Part shown: in pieces, positions 8,311 through 16,714 of the stretch
Layout of the letters: each line of letters begins with the position of its first letter
Numbering within the stretch: position 1 is the first letter of the stretch
NCBI GenBank assembly: GCA_050012675.1
Contig: JBEKGS010000010.1
Span: 1 to 64,000, forward strand
Source: Fen-455 sp050012675
GTDB taxonomy: Bacteria; Actinomycetota; Acidimicrobiia; Acidimicrobiales; Bog-793
Length of the DNA: 64,000 nt
Direction: 5' to 3'
Notes under the pieces: model-generated
Seen by the model: the letters and a program-made list of their open reading frames with translations, nothing else
Databases searched by the model: none
What the model was told of the DNA's origin: nothing
Made by a program: the position numbers and the translations under genes

Positions 8311-11004
8311 ATGACCCTACGAGACAGTTTCGGAGCCGAGGGCGCCCTGGAAGTCGGTGGCCGGCGCTACCGCATCCACCGCCTCTCGGCGCTCGAGGGG
8401 CTCGCCGATCTCGGGCGCGTCCCCTATTCGATAAGGCTCCTCCTCGAGAACCTGCTGCGCCACGAGGACGGCGTCAGCGTCAAGGCCGAGGACGTGGAGG
8501 CCCTGGCTCGTCACGAGATCGGTGGTCCCGCCAGAGAGATCGCCTACTCACCGGCACGGATCCTCCTCCAGGACTTCACTGGCGTACCGTGCGTAGTCGA
8601 CCTGGCCGCGATGCGGGACGCCGTCGAGTCGCTCGGTGGCGATGCAAGCCGCATCAATCCGCTCGTTCCCGTCGACCTTGTGGTCGACCACTCCGTAGTC
8701 GTCGACTCCTATGCCCGCCGCGACTCCCTTGGGCTGAACACCGCTCTCGAGTACGAGCGCAACGCCGAGCGCTACCGGTTCCTTCGATGGGGCCAGCAGG
8801 CCTTCTCGAACCTGCGCGTCGTGCCGCCCGGTACCGGCATCTGCCACCAGATCAACCTCGAGTACCTGAGCAGCGTCGTGTTCACGGACGATCATGGCGC
8901 CGCCTACCCCGACACCGTCGTCGGGACCGACTCGCACACCCCCATGGTGAACGGCCTCGGGGTGCTCGCCTGGGGCGTCGGGGGCATCGAGGCGGAGGCC
9001 GCCATGCTCGGCCAGCCGATCTCCATGCTGGTGCCTCCGGTCGTGGGCCTGCGCCTCGTGGGCGAGCTCGGGGAAGGCACCACGGCGACCGACCTCGTGC
9101 TCACGGTTGCCGAGCTGTTGAGGAGGCACAACGTCGTCGGCAAGTTCGTCGAGTGCTATGGCCCGGGCGTGGCAAGGGTGCCACTCGAGAACCGGGCGAC
9201 CCTGGGCAACATGTCACCGGAGTACGGCTCGACGGCCACGATGTTCCCCATCGACTCCGAGACGCTCCGTTACCTGCGGCTCACCGGCCGCCCCGAGCAG
9301 CGCTGCGCCCTCGTGGAGGCCTACGCCAAAGAGCAGGGCCTCTGGCATGACGAGACGGCCGAGGCTGCCTACTCGGAACGGATCGAGCTCGACCTCTCGT
9401 CCATCGAGCCGAGCCTCGCGGGCCCCTCACGCCCTCAGGACCGCGTTCCCTTGCGCCGATCCAAGGCCATGTTCGCCGATGCGCTCCCACGCTCGCTTCC
9501 CGCGCCGGTCTCGACCGCGGCGGGCCAGGGCGTACTCACAGGTGCCACCTCGGCGCATGTGCGGCTCCCCGACGGTGCCGAGTTTGACCTCGAGCACGGC
9601 CACGTCGTCATCGCAGCGATCACGAGCTGCACCAATACTTCGAACCCCCAGGTGATGATCGCCGCCGGACTCGTCGCGAAGAGGGCGATCGAGCTCGGCC
9701 TCAGCTCCAAGCCGTGGGTGAAGACCAGCCTCGCACCGGGCTCGCGGGTCGTCATGGACTACCTGGAGCGGGCAGGCCTGGTCCCCTATCTCGAGAAGCT
9801 CGGCTTCGGGCTCGTCGGATTCGGCTGCACTACCTGCATCGGCAACTCCGGCCCGCTGCTCGGTGAGATCTCCGAGGCCATCGGCGCCAATGGACTCGCT
9901 TGCGCGGCCGTTCTGTCGGGAAATCGCAACTTCGAGGGGAGGATCCATCCCGACGTCCGGATGAACTACCTCGCATCTCCGCCTCTCGTGGTCGCCTACG
10001 CGCTGGCCGGCACGATGAACATTGATCTCGCGACCGAGGCCCTCGGCTCGTCCGACGATGGCAGCCCCGTGTTCCTCGCGGACATCTGGCCCGCTTCGGA
10101 CAAGGTCGCCGAGGTACTCGAACAGGCGGTGGGCGCCGAGATGTTCCGCCTGGAGTACGCGGGAGCCACGACCGGGGACGAGAACTGGCAGTCTCTCGAG
10201 ACTCCGACAGGACAGCGCTATGCCTGGGACGGGCAGTCGACCTACGTGCGAAAGCCGCCGTTCCTCGAGGGCATGGAGGCTGAGCCGGCACCGCTCACCG
10301 ACATAACCGGGGCCAGGGTGCTGGCAGTCCTCGGCGACAGCGTCACCACGGACCACATCTCGCCGGCGGGATCGATCAGGCCGTCGAGCCCTGCCGGTCT
10401 CTGGCTGCAGAGCCACGGGGTGGCCATCGGCGAGTTCAACTCCTACGGCGCCCGACGCGGCAACCACGAGGTCATGATCCGCGGGACCTTCGCCAACACC
10501 CGCATCCGCAACCTCCTCGTGCCCGGCACCGAGGGTGGGGTGACCGTTCACCTGCCCGACGGCGATCAGATGACGATCTTCGAGGCGGCCATGCGCTACC
10601 AGTCCGAGGGCGTGCCCCTCATGGTGATAGCCGGCAAGGAGTACGGCTCCGGATCGTCACGCGACTGGGCCGCGAAAGGCCCGGCGCTGTTGGGAGTCCG
10701 GGCGGTGATCGCAGAGAGCTTCGAGCGGATCCACAGGTCGAACCTGATCGGCATGGGCGTTCTCCCCCTGCAGTTCTCGCCGGGGGAGAACGCAGCCTCG
10801 CTCGGGTTGAGCGGTCGCGAATCGCTCGATCTGAACGGGCTCTCGGACCTCGGTGCCGGCGAGCTCGTCGGGCGCGAGCTCACAGTCGCGGCCGACGGGC
10901 ACAGTTTCAAGGTGTTGCTTCGCGTCGACACGCCGGGCGAAGCCGCTTACCTGCGTCACGGCGGCATCCTGCCCTTTGTAGTCAGGGCGCTGGCCAGGGC
11001 CTGA
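8311..11004 (+). CDS. acnA: Aconitate hydratase
   Basis: This 897-residue enzyme interconverts citrate and isocitrate in the TCA cycle. It is a full-length AcnA/IRP-type aconitase. The [4Fe-4S] ligands are visible in ITSCTNTSNP and GFGCTTCIGNSG. The C-terminal swivel domain contains SVTTDHISPAG, GEFNSYGARRGNHEVM and GKEYGSGSSRDWAAKG, which carry substrate-binding residues. The ATG follows GGGAGG at ideal spacing. It stands alone, 27 bases after marR and ending eight bases from the convergent ccdA-like gene. Citrate synthase is encoded 15 kb away, so the TCA genes are dispersed. Confidence 0.97.
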   Translation: MTLRDSFGAEGALEVGGRRYRIHRLSALEGLADLGRVPYSIRLLLENLLRHEDGVSVKAEDVEALARHEIGGPAREIAYSPARILLQDFTGVPCVVDLAAMRDAVESLGGDASRINPLVPVDLVVDHSVVVDSYARRDSLGLNTALEYERNAERYRFLRWGQQAFSNLRVVPPGTGICHQINLEYLSSVVFTDDHGAAYPDTVVGTDSHTPMVNGLGVLAWGVGGIEAEAAMLGQPISMLVPPVVGLRLVGELGEGTTATDLVLTVAELLRRHNVVGKFVECYGPGVARVPLENRATLGNMSPEYGSTATMFPIDSETLRYLRLTGRPEQRCALVEAYAKEQGLWHDETAEAAYSERIELDLSSIEPSLAGPSRPQDRVPLRRSKAMFADALPRSLPAPVSTAAGQGVLTGATSAHVRLPDGAEFDLEHGHVVIAAITSCTNTSNPQVMIAAGLVAKRAIELGLSSKPWVKTSLAPGSRVVMDYLERAGLVPYLEKLGFGLVGFGCTTCIGNSGPLLGEISEAIGANGLACAAVLSGNRNFEGRIHPDVRMNYLASPPLVVAYALAGTMNIDLATEALGSSDDGSPVFLADIWPASDKVAEVLEQAVGAEMFRLEYAGATTGDENWQSLETPTGQRYAWDGQSTYVRKPPFLEGMEAEPAPLTDITGARVLAVLGDSVTTDHISPAGSIRPSSPAGLWLQSHGVAIGEFNSYGARRGNHEVMIRGTFANTRIRNLLVPGTEGGVTVHLPDGDQMTIFEAAMRYQSEGVPLMVIAGKEYGSGSSRDWAAKGPALLGVRAVIAESFERIHRSNLIGMGVLPLQFSPGENAASLGLSGRESLDLNGLSDLGAGELVGRELTVAADGHSFKVLLRVDTPGEAAYLRHGGILPFVVRALARA

Positions 11005-11012
11005 GGGGGGCT

Positions 11013-11765
11013 TCAGCCGACGGTTATGAGCCGGCCGAGCCCGATCCACCGCATGAAGGTCTCGAGCCAGCTCGTCACATCGGTCAGCCTGTCTGTGAAA
11101 AGAAGGACCCCGAACACGCCCATCACGACGGCCGACACGATGGTGATGAGCCGGGAATGCCTACGTACGAACGAGAAGGCACCCGACAAGCGGCCGAGGG
11201 CGAGGCCCACGACGAGGAACGGGATCCCGAGTCCCAACGAGTAGACGCCCAGCAACGCCGCTCCCCGCCCGGCCGAGCCCGATGTCGCTGCGGCCGCGCT
11301 CACCGAGGCAAGGATCGGCCCGAGACAGGGCTGCCAGCCGAAGCCGAAGGCGGCACCTGCGACAGGCGCAGCGAAAGGCCCGTAGCGCTCCAGTCTCGGC
11401 TGAAACCTGAACTCCCGGTACCAACCGGGTCGTTTCAACACGAGCGATCCCGCCAGGAACAACGACATCGCCACGACGAGGCCCCCCGAGATGCGCAACA
11501 ACAGCACCTTGTCACGGAAGACCGCGCTCCCGATCGTCGTGGCGGTAACGCCCAACAGCACGAACACAACGGTGAACCCGATCACGAACAACGCCGTGTC
11601 CCTGGCGATCCGTAGGAGATGGTGGCGCGATCCCTGGACCGAATCGGTGAGGTCGAGTCCGGTGAGGACCGAGAGGTAGCCCGGGACGATTGGTAGCACG
11701 CAGGGTGACACGAAAGATGCGACGCCGCCGCCGAAGGCGGCGATGTAGCTCACAGTGTTGGTCAT
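11013..11765 (-). CDS. CcdA-like cytochrome c biogenesis / thiol-disulfide transmembrane protein
   Basis: From the ATG at 11765 this is a 250-residue membrane protein with about six hydrophobic helices. It belongs to the CcdA/DsbD transmembrane family, which carries electrons across the membrane to reduce extracytoplasmic thiols. The two membrane cysteines are present: FVSPCVLPIVPGYLS in helix 1 and GFGWQPCLGPIL in helix 4, each with its conserved proline. The longest frame adds 55 residues upstream that look non-coding and overlap the divergent gene's promoter, so the internal ATG is preferred. No thioredoxin-fold partner or ResB/C gene is adjacent. Confidence 0.88.
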   Translation of the reverse strand: MTNTVSYIAAFGGGVASFVSPCVLPIVPGYLSVLTGLDLTDSVQGSRHHLLRIARDTALFVIGFTVVFVLLGVTATTIGSAVFRDKVLLLRISGGLVVAMSLFLAGSLVLKRPGWYREFRFQPRLERYGPFAAPVAGAAFGFGWQPCLGPILASVSAAAATSGSAGRGAALLGVYSLGLGIPFLVVGLALGRLSGAFSFVRRHSRLITIVSAVVMGVFGVLLFTDRLTDVTSWLETFMRWIGLGRLITVG

Positions 11766-11859
11766 CCCGGCCTTGAAGTCTGCCCGAAACAGGCCGCCGT
11801 GGCGCACCTCACGCAACGGTCCTTGCTTCGCGAGGCAGGAATTGGCATTGTCGGGTGAG

Positions 11860-12120
11860 ATGACGCTGACTGATCGGGAACGCAACGTGCTCGATGTGGA
11901 ACGCGATTGGTGGCTTTCGTCGCCGTCCAAACGCCAGGCGATCCAAGAAAGACTGGGGCTCTCACCGGGCGCCTACTACGGCGTGCTGAGGCGCTTGGCC
12001 GACTCGCCTGAGGCTTTCGCCTATGACCCGCTCGTGGTCCACCGCGTAAAGAGCCGGATCATCCGCCGTCGCCGGGACCGTTTCGAAGGCGGTCCTCGGC
12101 TCGAGCGCCGGCCACGTTGA
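11860..12120 (+). CDS. DUF3263 domain protein
   Basis: A small basic protein of 86 residues. The core LTDRERNVLDVERDWW followed by KRQAIQERLGLSPGAYYG and a short LRRLADSPEA segment is the DUF3263 pattern found almost only in actinobacteria. It resembles a helix-turn-helix (AYYGVLRRLAD) and may bind nucleic acid, but no function is established. The ATG at 11860 is chosen because homology begins there; a TTG four codons earlier is possible. It is divergent from ccdA and only 28 bases before the proposed start of otsB, so the two are probably co-transcribed. Confidence 0.75.
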   Translation: MTLTDRERNVLDVERDWWLSSPSKRQAIQERLGLSPGAYYGVLRRLADSPEAFAYDPLVVHRVKSRIIRRRRDRFEGGPRLERRPR

Positions 12121-12148
12121 CCGCGGTGGAACCCCCGAGGTCCGAAGG

Positions 12149-12970
12149 CTGACGACCACAGAGACTTCCGCTGTCGAGCTTCTCGGCCAAGTCCCGGACC
12201 GCGCCGGGCTTTGTTGCGACTTCGACGGGACGATCGCCCCGATAGTCCTCGACATACGGGCCGCCCGCGCTCTGCCCGGAGCCCTCGTGGCGTTGCACAC
12301 CCTGGCAAGGAAGCTGGCCGTGGTCGCGGCCATCTCGGGACGTCCCGCGGCGTTCCTCGCCGACCGCCTTGAGCTCGCGCGCTACCGGTCCCCGCTGCGG
12401 GCTTTCGGCCTGCACGGGCTCGAAGAGGCCTTCGCGAACGGGACGGTCCGGCTGCGCCCGGGGGTCTCAGATTGGCAGCCAGTGATCGCGACCGTCCGCG
12501 ATCAGCTTCGCCGTAACCTGCCCGCCAGCGTCGAGGTCGAGGACAAGAGCTATGGCGTCACAGCGCATTGGCGCTCGATGCTCGCATCGAAGGCCAACCT
12601 CGATGCGGTTACGGCACAGGTGACCGAGGTGGCTCGACACCTCGCCGCCGAACACGGCCTGGTTCCGATGCCGGGCAAGGCGAGCGTGGAGCTGGCACTG
12701 CCTCTAGGAATCGACAAGGGAACAGTCGTGACCGAGCTTTGCGGGACCAACGAGAGGGCTGGGTTCATCGGCGACGACACCAGTGACCTGGCAGCGTTCC
12801 GCGCCCTCGACGAACTGGCGAGTTCGTCCGGGCTCCGGACGGTGAAGGTCGCCGTGGCCGGCTCCGACGTGCCCCGAGCGCTCTTGGAGACAGCCGACCT
12901 CGTCCTCGATGGTCCGGGGGCCGCTGTCGGGTTCCTGGAAGCACTGGCCGCACGGGTCGTCACAACGTGA
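12149..12970 (+). CDS. otsB: Trehalose-6-phosphate phosphatase, apparent non-standard CTG start
   Basis: OtsB is a HAD-family phosphatase that removes phosphate from trehalose 6-phosphate, completing the OtsA-OtsB route. HAD motif I, DFDGTIAPI, with both catalytic aspartates, lies upstream of the first in-frame GTG at 12287. The gene must therefore begin earlier. Between the stop at 12047-12049 and motif I there is no in-frame ATG, GTG or TTG. The best candidate is CTG at 12149, with GAGG eight bases ahead, giving 273 residues, a normal length. HAD motif IV is present as GFIGDDTSDLAAF. Alternatives are another rare start codon or a sequence error that removed the true start. otsA is 1.3 kb downstream on the opposite strand. 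Confidence 0.8.
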   Translation: MTTTETSAVELLGQVPDRAGLCCDFDGTIAPIVLDIRAARALPGALVALHTLARKLAVVAAISGRPAAFLADRLELARYRSPLRAFGLHGLEEAFANGTVRLRPGVSDWQPVIATVRDQLRRNLPASVEVEDKSYGVTAHWRSMLASKANLDAVTAQVTEVARHLAAEHGLVPMPGKASVELALPLGIDKGTVVTELCGTNERAGFIGDDTSDLAAFRALDELASSSGLRTVKVAVAGSDVPRALLETADLVLDGPGAAVGFLEALAARVVTT

Positions 12971-13021
12971 TCGCGCCGGTCGTGGCGAGACCGTCCGGAG
13001 GATGTGAGGTCGGGGCCAGGC

Positions 13022-13222
13022 CTAGGTCGACGCTCGGTTCCAGTGCACCGCCTCTCGGGCGTGAGCGTCGAGGGCGAGACGTACACCGAGACCGACGAGC
13101 GACCAGCCGAGCCGCGCACGGATCTTCGGATGGACGGCACCGAGTCGCCGAGCCCGGGTCGCCGTGAAGATCTCCCGCTGACGCTGCGCCGCGAGCTGCT
13201 GCAGTAACGACGGATTGGTCAT
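13022..13222 (-). CDS. Small conserved-looking protein of unknown function
   Basis: A 66-residue basic protein starting MTNPSLLQQLAAQRQREI, then an arginine-rich linker and a short hydrophobic stretch LGWSLVGLGVRLAL near the C-terminus. Similar short proteins with an opening NPSLLQQLAAERQRE are common in actinobacteria, but I know of no function. The ATG at 13222 has no ribosome site; TACCGT lies exactly seven bases upstream, the leaderless pattern. It is divergent from the WYL regulator and shares its 61-base promoter region, so the regulator may control it. Confidence 0.6.
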   Translation of the reverse strand: MTNPSLLQQLAAQRQREIFTATRARRLGAVHPKIRARLGWSLVGLGVRLALDAHAREAVHWNRAST

Positions 13223-13242
13223 ATGAGCCACGGTAGCGACCA

Positions 13243-13276
13243 TTGCGGACAGTTTCGGTCCGCAATCTGGCATAAT
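13243..13276. promoter_or_regulatory. Perfect inverted repeat overlapping the WYL regulator promoter
   Basis: TTGCGGAC (13243-13250) and GTCCGCAA (13258-13265) form a perfect 8-base inverted repeat with a 7-base spacer. It occupies the -35 region of a promoter whose -10 is CATAAT (13271-13276), seven bases before the regulator's ATG. The opposite -10, TACCGT (13235-13230), lies just to the left. One site could control both divergent genes. Confidence 0.6.
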
Positions 13277-13283
13277 TTTCCTC

Positions 13284-14306
13284 ATGCCCGACACGGCCGG
13301 CCGCCTCTTGAAGCTCCTCGGGCTCCTGCAACGGCGCACGGCGTGGAGCGGGCCCGACCTGGCCGAACGTCTCGAAGTGGACGCCCGAACATTGAGACGC
13401 GATGTGGACCGGCTCCGGGTGCTCGGCTACCAGATAAGGGGCACACCCGGTGCCGGCGGCGGTTACCGGCTGGGAGGCGGCACGGACGTGCCGCCCTTGC
13501 TCTTCGAGGACGAGGAGGCAATGGCGGTCGCCGTCGTTCTCGGCGTCTCGGCGGCCGCCGCTGTTCCGGGCATCGAGCGCGGATCGCTTGCCGCCCTGGC
13601 GAAGCTAGACCGCCTGCTCCCGCCGCGCCTGGGTGCACAGCTGAGCGCATTGCGGGCGGCCATCGTCCCACTTGTGTCACAGACCGAAGTGGTCTCCACC
13701 GAGTGCCTGATCCAGTTGGCCCAGGCTTGCGACGGTCACCAGCGTGTGACCTTCTCCTACGAGGCCCAGGACGGGCGCCGAAGCACGCGTCGTGTCGAGC
13801 CGCACCGGCTGGTGGCAACCGACCGGCGCTGGTATCTGGTCGCGCACGACCTGGAGAGAGACGACTGGCGGACTTTCCGCGTGGACAGGATCTCGGAGCT
13901 GGAGGTGACCGGCCACACCTTCGTGCCGCGTCCTTTGACCGACCCCGCGCGGATGGTCGCCGAAGGCCTCACGACCGCCCGGTACGCCCATCAGGCGCTC
14001 GTCTCGGTGAAAGCGCCCCTCGAGGAGGTCGCCCGCCTCATCTCCCCCTACACCGGAGTCCTCGAACGAGACGGCGACCACACTCGCGTCCGGCTCGGCT
14101 TCGACGACCTCGGCTGGGTGGCCGGCTACCTCGTCGGTCTCGGCCCGGAGTTCGAGGTGCTCGGACCGGACGAGTTGCGCCGGTACCTGTCGGCTCTCGG
14201 AGAACGTTTGGCAAGCCTCCACGGCACCGGGCGCTCGACACGACCGCGACCTATCGCGCCAGCGCCCCCGCGCAGACCGCGTCAGGAGGGAACGCGAGCC
14301 GAGTGA
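13284..14306 (+). CDS. HTH-WYL transcriptional regulator
   Basis: The 340-residue protein has a DeoR-like N-terminal helix-turn-helix: LLKLLGLLQRRTAWSG, DLAERLEVDARTLRRDVDR and YQIRGTPGAGGGYRL with its wing. A WYL domain follows (about residues 145-235, with RVTFSYEAQDGRR, RRVEPHRLVATDRRWYLVA and WRTFRVDRISEL) and a C-terminal WCX extension. WYL domains sense small molecules or nucleic acid. The ATG start at 13284 is leaderless-type, with CATAAT seven bases upstream. It probably autoregulates through the inverted repeat. Its 3' end overlaps the end of otsA by 25 bases, tail to tail. Confidence 0.88.
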   Translation: MPDTAGRLLKLLGLLQRRTAWSGPDLAERLEVDARTLRRDVDRLRVLGYQIRGTPGAGGGYRLGGGTDVPPLLFEDEEAMAVAVVLGVSAAAAVPGIERGSLAALAKLDRLLPPRLGAQLSALRAAIVPLVSQTEVVSTECLIQLAQACDGHQRVTFSYEAQDGRRSTRRVEPHRLVATDRRWYLVAHDLERDDWRTFRVDRISELEVTGHTFVPRPLTDPARMVAEGLTTARYAHQALVSVKAPLEEVARLISPYTGVLERDGDHTRVRLGFDDLGWVAGYLVGLGPEFEVLGPDELRRYLSALGERLASLHGTGRSTRPRPIAPAPPRRPRQEGTRAE

Positions 14307-15688
14307 CGGACCTCGGCCAGCCAGTGTGCCGGGGTGCGCGATCGTGCCCGGCGCCGCAGCTCTGCGGAGCGAACCCGGCGATCGGCGTGACTCATGGACA
14401 ACCCGGCGGCCATCGCAGCCGCCGTGCCTGTCACGTCGAACGGGTTGACGCCGATGGCGACGTCCGCGAGCTCCTCATAGGCACCGGCTTCCCTCGAGAG
14501 CACGAGCACGCCTTCGCGTTCGTTGACGGCCGGCCCCTCCATGGCGACGAGGTTGAGACCGTCCCGGATCGGATTGACAACCAACAGGTCGTAACGGCGC
14601 AGCGCAGCCACGGTCGCCGCGAAGTCGTCCTCGAGGTCGAGCACGACCGGCGTGTAGCCCGGTGTCCCCCAGCGTTCGTTCACCCGGACCACGACGTGCT
14701 CCACCTCGGTCCGGTAGGCGAGGTACTCCGGCAGTGACTCCCGAGACGCGTAGACGCGGGCGAGGAAGACCAGGCGACCGCGCCACTGCGGTGATGCCTC
14801 GAGCAATTCGTCGAACGCGAGGAAACCGCGGATCAGGTTCTTCGACAGCTCGACGCGGTCGCTGCGCAACAACAGGGTCCGCCCGTCGAGCTGGCCCTCG
14901 AGGCGCTCGAGGCGCGATCGGCACGCATCAGTGGCGGCCATCTCGTCGAGTCTCGCCGGATCCGCGCCGAGAGGGGCCACGAAAGTCTCCGGCGGCCGAA
15001 CTCCGCACGCCGAAGCACACCTCAAGAACGCCTCCCGCCATCTCGCTGTGTGAAACCCACAAGCGCCGAAACGGGACATGGACTCCATCAAGGCGAGTCG
15101 GGGACCGTCCGGCAACATGGCCAGGTCCTCCGGAGGGCAGAACGAGGTGTGGGAGAAGAACGCCGTCGCCAGATCGGGGCGCCGCTTGGTCAGGTACTTC
15201 CCGACCAGCGCCAGGTGGTAATCGTTCACGACCACGGTCGCCCCGGTGGCGGCCTCTTCCGCGACCGTGTCGGCGAAGGCCTCGTTGAACCGGCAGTACC
15301 CTTCCCAGGCCTCGTGCCAGACCCTGTCGAAACGCGGGCGTCGCGCACGATCGAACAAGCCGTGGTGCAAGAACCACAAGGTGCCGTTGGCGATGACGTC
15401 ATAGGCCTCTCGCCCGACCTCCGCAGTGACCTCGACCATGCGCAACTTGAGCGAGTCCTGTCCGGTCGCCACCGCCCTGCCCGAGGCGTGGAGCCGATCC
15501 GCCTCCGTGAGGGCCGAGGCGATCCAGAGCGCTCCCGTTCCTGATGTCTTGGACTCCTCAACAAGGGCGCCGCTCAGGCTCGGGGCCATGCCGCCCGCGG
15601 CCGGTCGGAACTCAGGTTCTCCCCGAGGACCGCTCACGAGGGTGAAAGGCCCTCTGTTCGAGACGACGACGAGGCCGAAGCCGCTCAC
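14282..15688 (-). CDS. otsA: Trehalose-6-phosphate synthase, divergent GT20 member
   Basis: This 468-residue GT20 glycosyltransferase joins a sugar nucleotide and glucose 6-phosphate. Family blocks are clear: VVVSNRGPFTL at the N-terminus, VVVNDYHLALVGKYL, LLLRSDRVELSKNLIRGF with the phosphate-binding arginine/lysine, and NPIRDGLNLVAMEGP near the C-terminus. The usual FLHIPFP is replaced by FFSHTSFCPPE, so it belongs to a divergent branch and acceptor preference may differ. The GTG start overlaps the gpgS stop as GTGA, indicating coupled translation. With gpgS this suggests joint control of trehalose and glucosylglycerate, two compatible solutes. Confidence 0.88.
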   Translation of the reverse strand: MSGFGLVVVSNRGPFTLVSGPRGEPEFRPAAGGMAPSLSGALVEESKTSGTGALWIASALTEADRLHASGRAVATGQDSLKLRMVEVTAEVGREAYDVIANGTLWFLHHGLFDRARRPRFDRVWHEAWEGYCRFNEAFADTVAEEAATGATVVVNDYHLALVGKYLTKRRPDLATAFFSHTSFCPPEDLAMLPDGPRLALMESMSRFGACGFHTARWREAFLRCASACGVRPPETFVAPLGADPARLDEMAATDACRSRLERLEGQLDGRTLLLRSDRVELSKNLIRGFLAFDELLEASPQWRGRLVFLARVYASRESLPEYLAYRTEVEHVVVRVNERWGTPGYTPVVLDLEDDFAATVAALRRYDLLVVNPIRDGLNLVAMEGPAVNEREGVLVLSREAGAYEELADVAIGVNPFDVTGTAAAMAAGLSMSHADRRVRSAELRRRARSRTPAHWLAEVRHSARVPS

Positions 15689-16497
15689 GCGATCTGCACC
15701 CCCGCGCGGCGAAGGGCAATTTCCAGCACGTCACGGGCCTGGGGAGCGAGCTCGTGCAGGGGACGGTTGCGGTGTGCACGAACATCGAGGTCGACCTGGG
15801 CGATGGACCCCACGCCGAAGCGGCGTGAGATGTCGATCAGCATCCCGAGCTCGACTCCGTAGCCGTCCGCCAGTTCGATCTGCCCGAGGGCCTCGCGCCG
15901 GACGGCGACCTCGCCCGCGAGCGGCTGGACCACGCCCGACAACTGAGGGAACAGCAGAGACACGAGCGGGCGTGCCACGAGCTCGGTGACGCGGCCACCG
16001 CCGGTCGGGCTCTCACCAAACGGCCGGCGGTAGCAAGCCTTGACCAGCATCGTCCCCGATGAGGCGAGAACCGGGCCCAAAAGGCCCCTCACGAAGTGCG
16101 CCCCGAAGTTCTCGACGTCTCCGTCGAGGAACACGACGATGTCGCCGTCGCTCTCGGCGAGCCCGCGACGCATGGCCTCGCCCTTGCCGTGAGCCCAGGG
16201 CGTCGTCCCCCCGGTTTTCGGCACCGACACGATGCGCGCGCCCGCCGCCAGCGCGACCACCGCGGTCGCGTCGTCTGACCGGTCGTCGACCACGAGGAGG
16301 TCGTCGACGAGGCCGGCGTCGCGGACGAGTTCGCGATGCACTGTCTCGACTATGGCGCCCACGGTCGCCTCCTCGTCATGAGCTGGGATGCAGACAGTGA
16401 TGCGCTTGCCGTTCTTGGTCGCCTTCAAGTCCGCGATGGAGAAGTCCCCGTGGTGGTAGGAAGCGATCGGCGTCGTGACGTCGGATGCGGCAGCCAT
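15685..16497 (-). CDS. gpgS: Glucosyl-3-phosphoglycerate synthase
   Basis: The 270-residue GT-A/GT81 enzyme transfers glucose from a nucleotide sugar to 3-phosphoglycerate. That is the first step of glucosylglycerate synthesis and, in mycobacteria, of methylglucose lipopolysaccharides. Visible blocks are ITVCIPAHDEEATVG, DDLLVVDDRSDDAT, the metal-binding GDIVVFLDGDVEN, and GEVAVRREALGQIELADGYG with LGMLIDISRRFG. The ATG at 16497 gives an N-terminus of normal length; the longest frame adds 14 unlikely residues. TAACCT lies 11 bases upstream, suggesting a very short leader. No GpgP phosphatase is nearby. Confidence 0.88.
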   Translation of the reverse strand: MAAASDVTTPIASYHHGDFSIADLKATKNGKRITVCIPAHDEEATVGAIVETVHRELVRDAGLVDDLLVVDDRSDDATAVVALAAGARIVSVPKTGGTTPWAHGKGEAMRRGLAESDGDIVVFLDGDVENFGAHFVRGLLGPVLASSGTMLVKACYRRPFGESPTGGGRVTELVARPLVSLLFPQLSGVVQPLAGEVAVRREALGQIELADGYGVELGMLIDISRRFGVGSIAQVDLDVRAHRNRPLHELAPQARDVLEIALRRAGVQIA

Positions 16498-16714
16498 GGT
16501 CGACAGCCAGGTTAGGACCTGAGCCAGAGTCGACCTCACCTATTCAGGCCCACAGACCTGGGGCGGTCCCTTTGACGCGGGCCGACCTGTCGTCCACACT
16601 TGATGGCCAATCATCCAGAGCGGCCGAGGGATCGGGCCTTACGAAAGCCGCGACAACCAGTGCGAGCCGGTCGGCCGCGCCAGGTGCCAATGCCCGAACG
16701 ATGAGGAGGATCTC

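Noticed and set aside
11860..12970. DUF3263 and otsB as one frameshifted fusion gene
   Set aside because: DUF3263 ends with a normal stop at a normal length, and the two proteins are unrelated; a non-standard otsB start is simpler.
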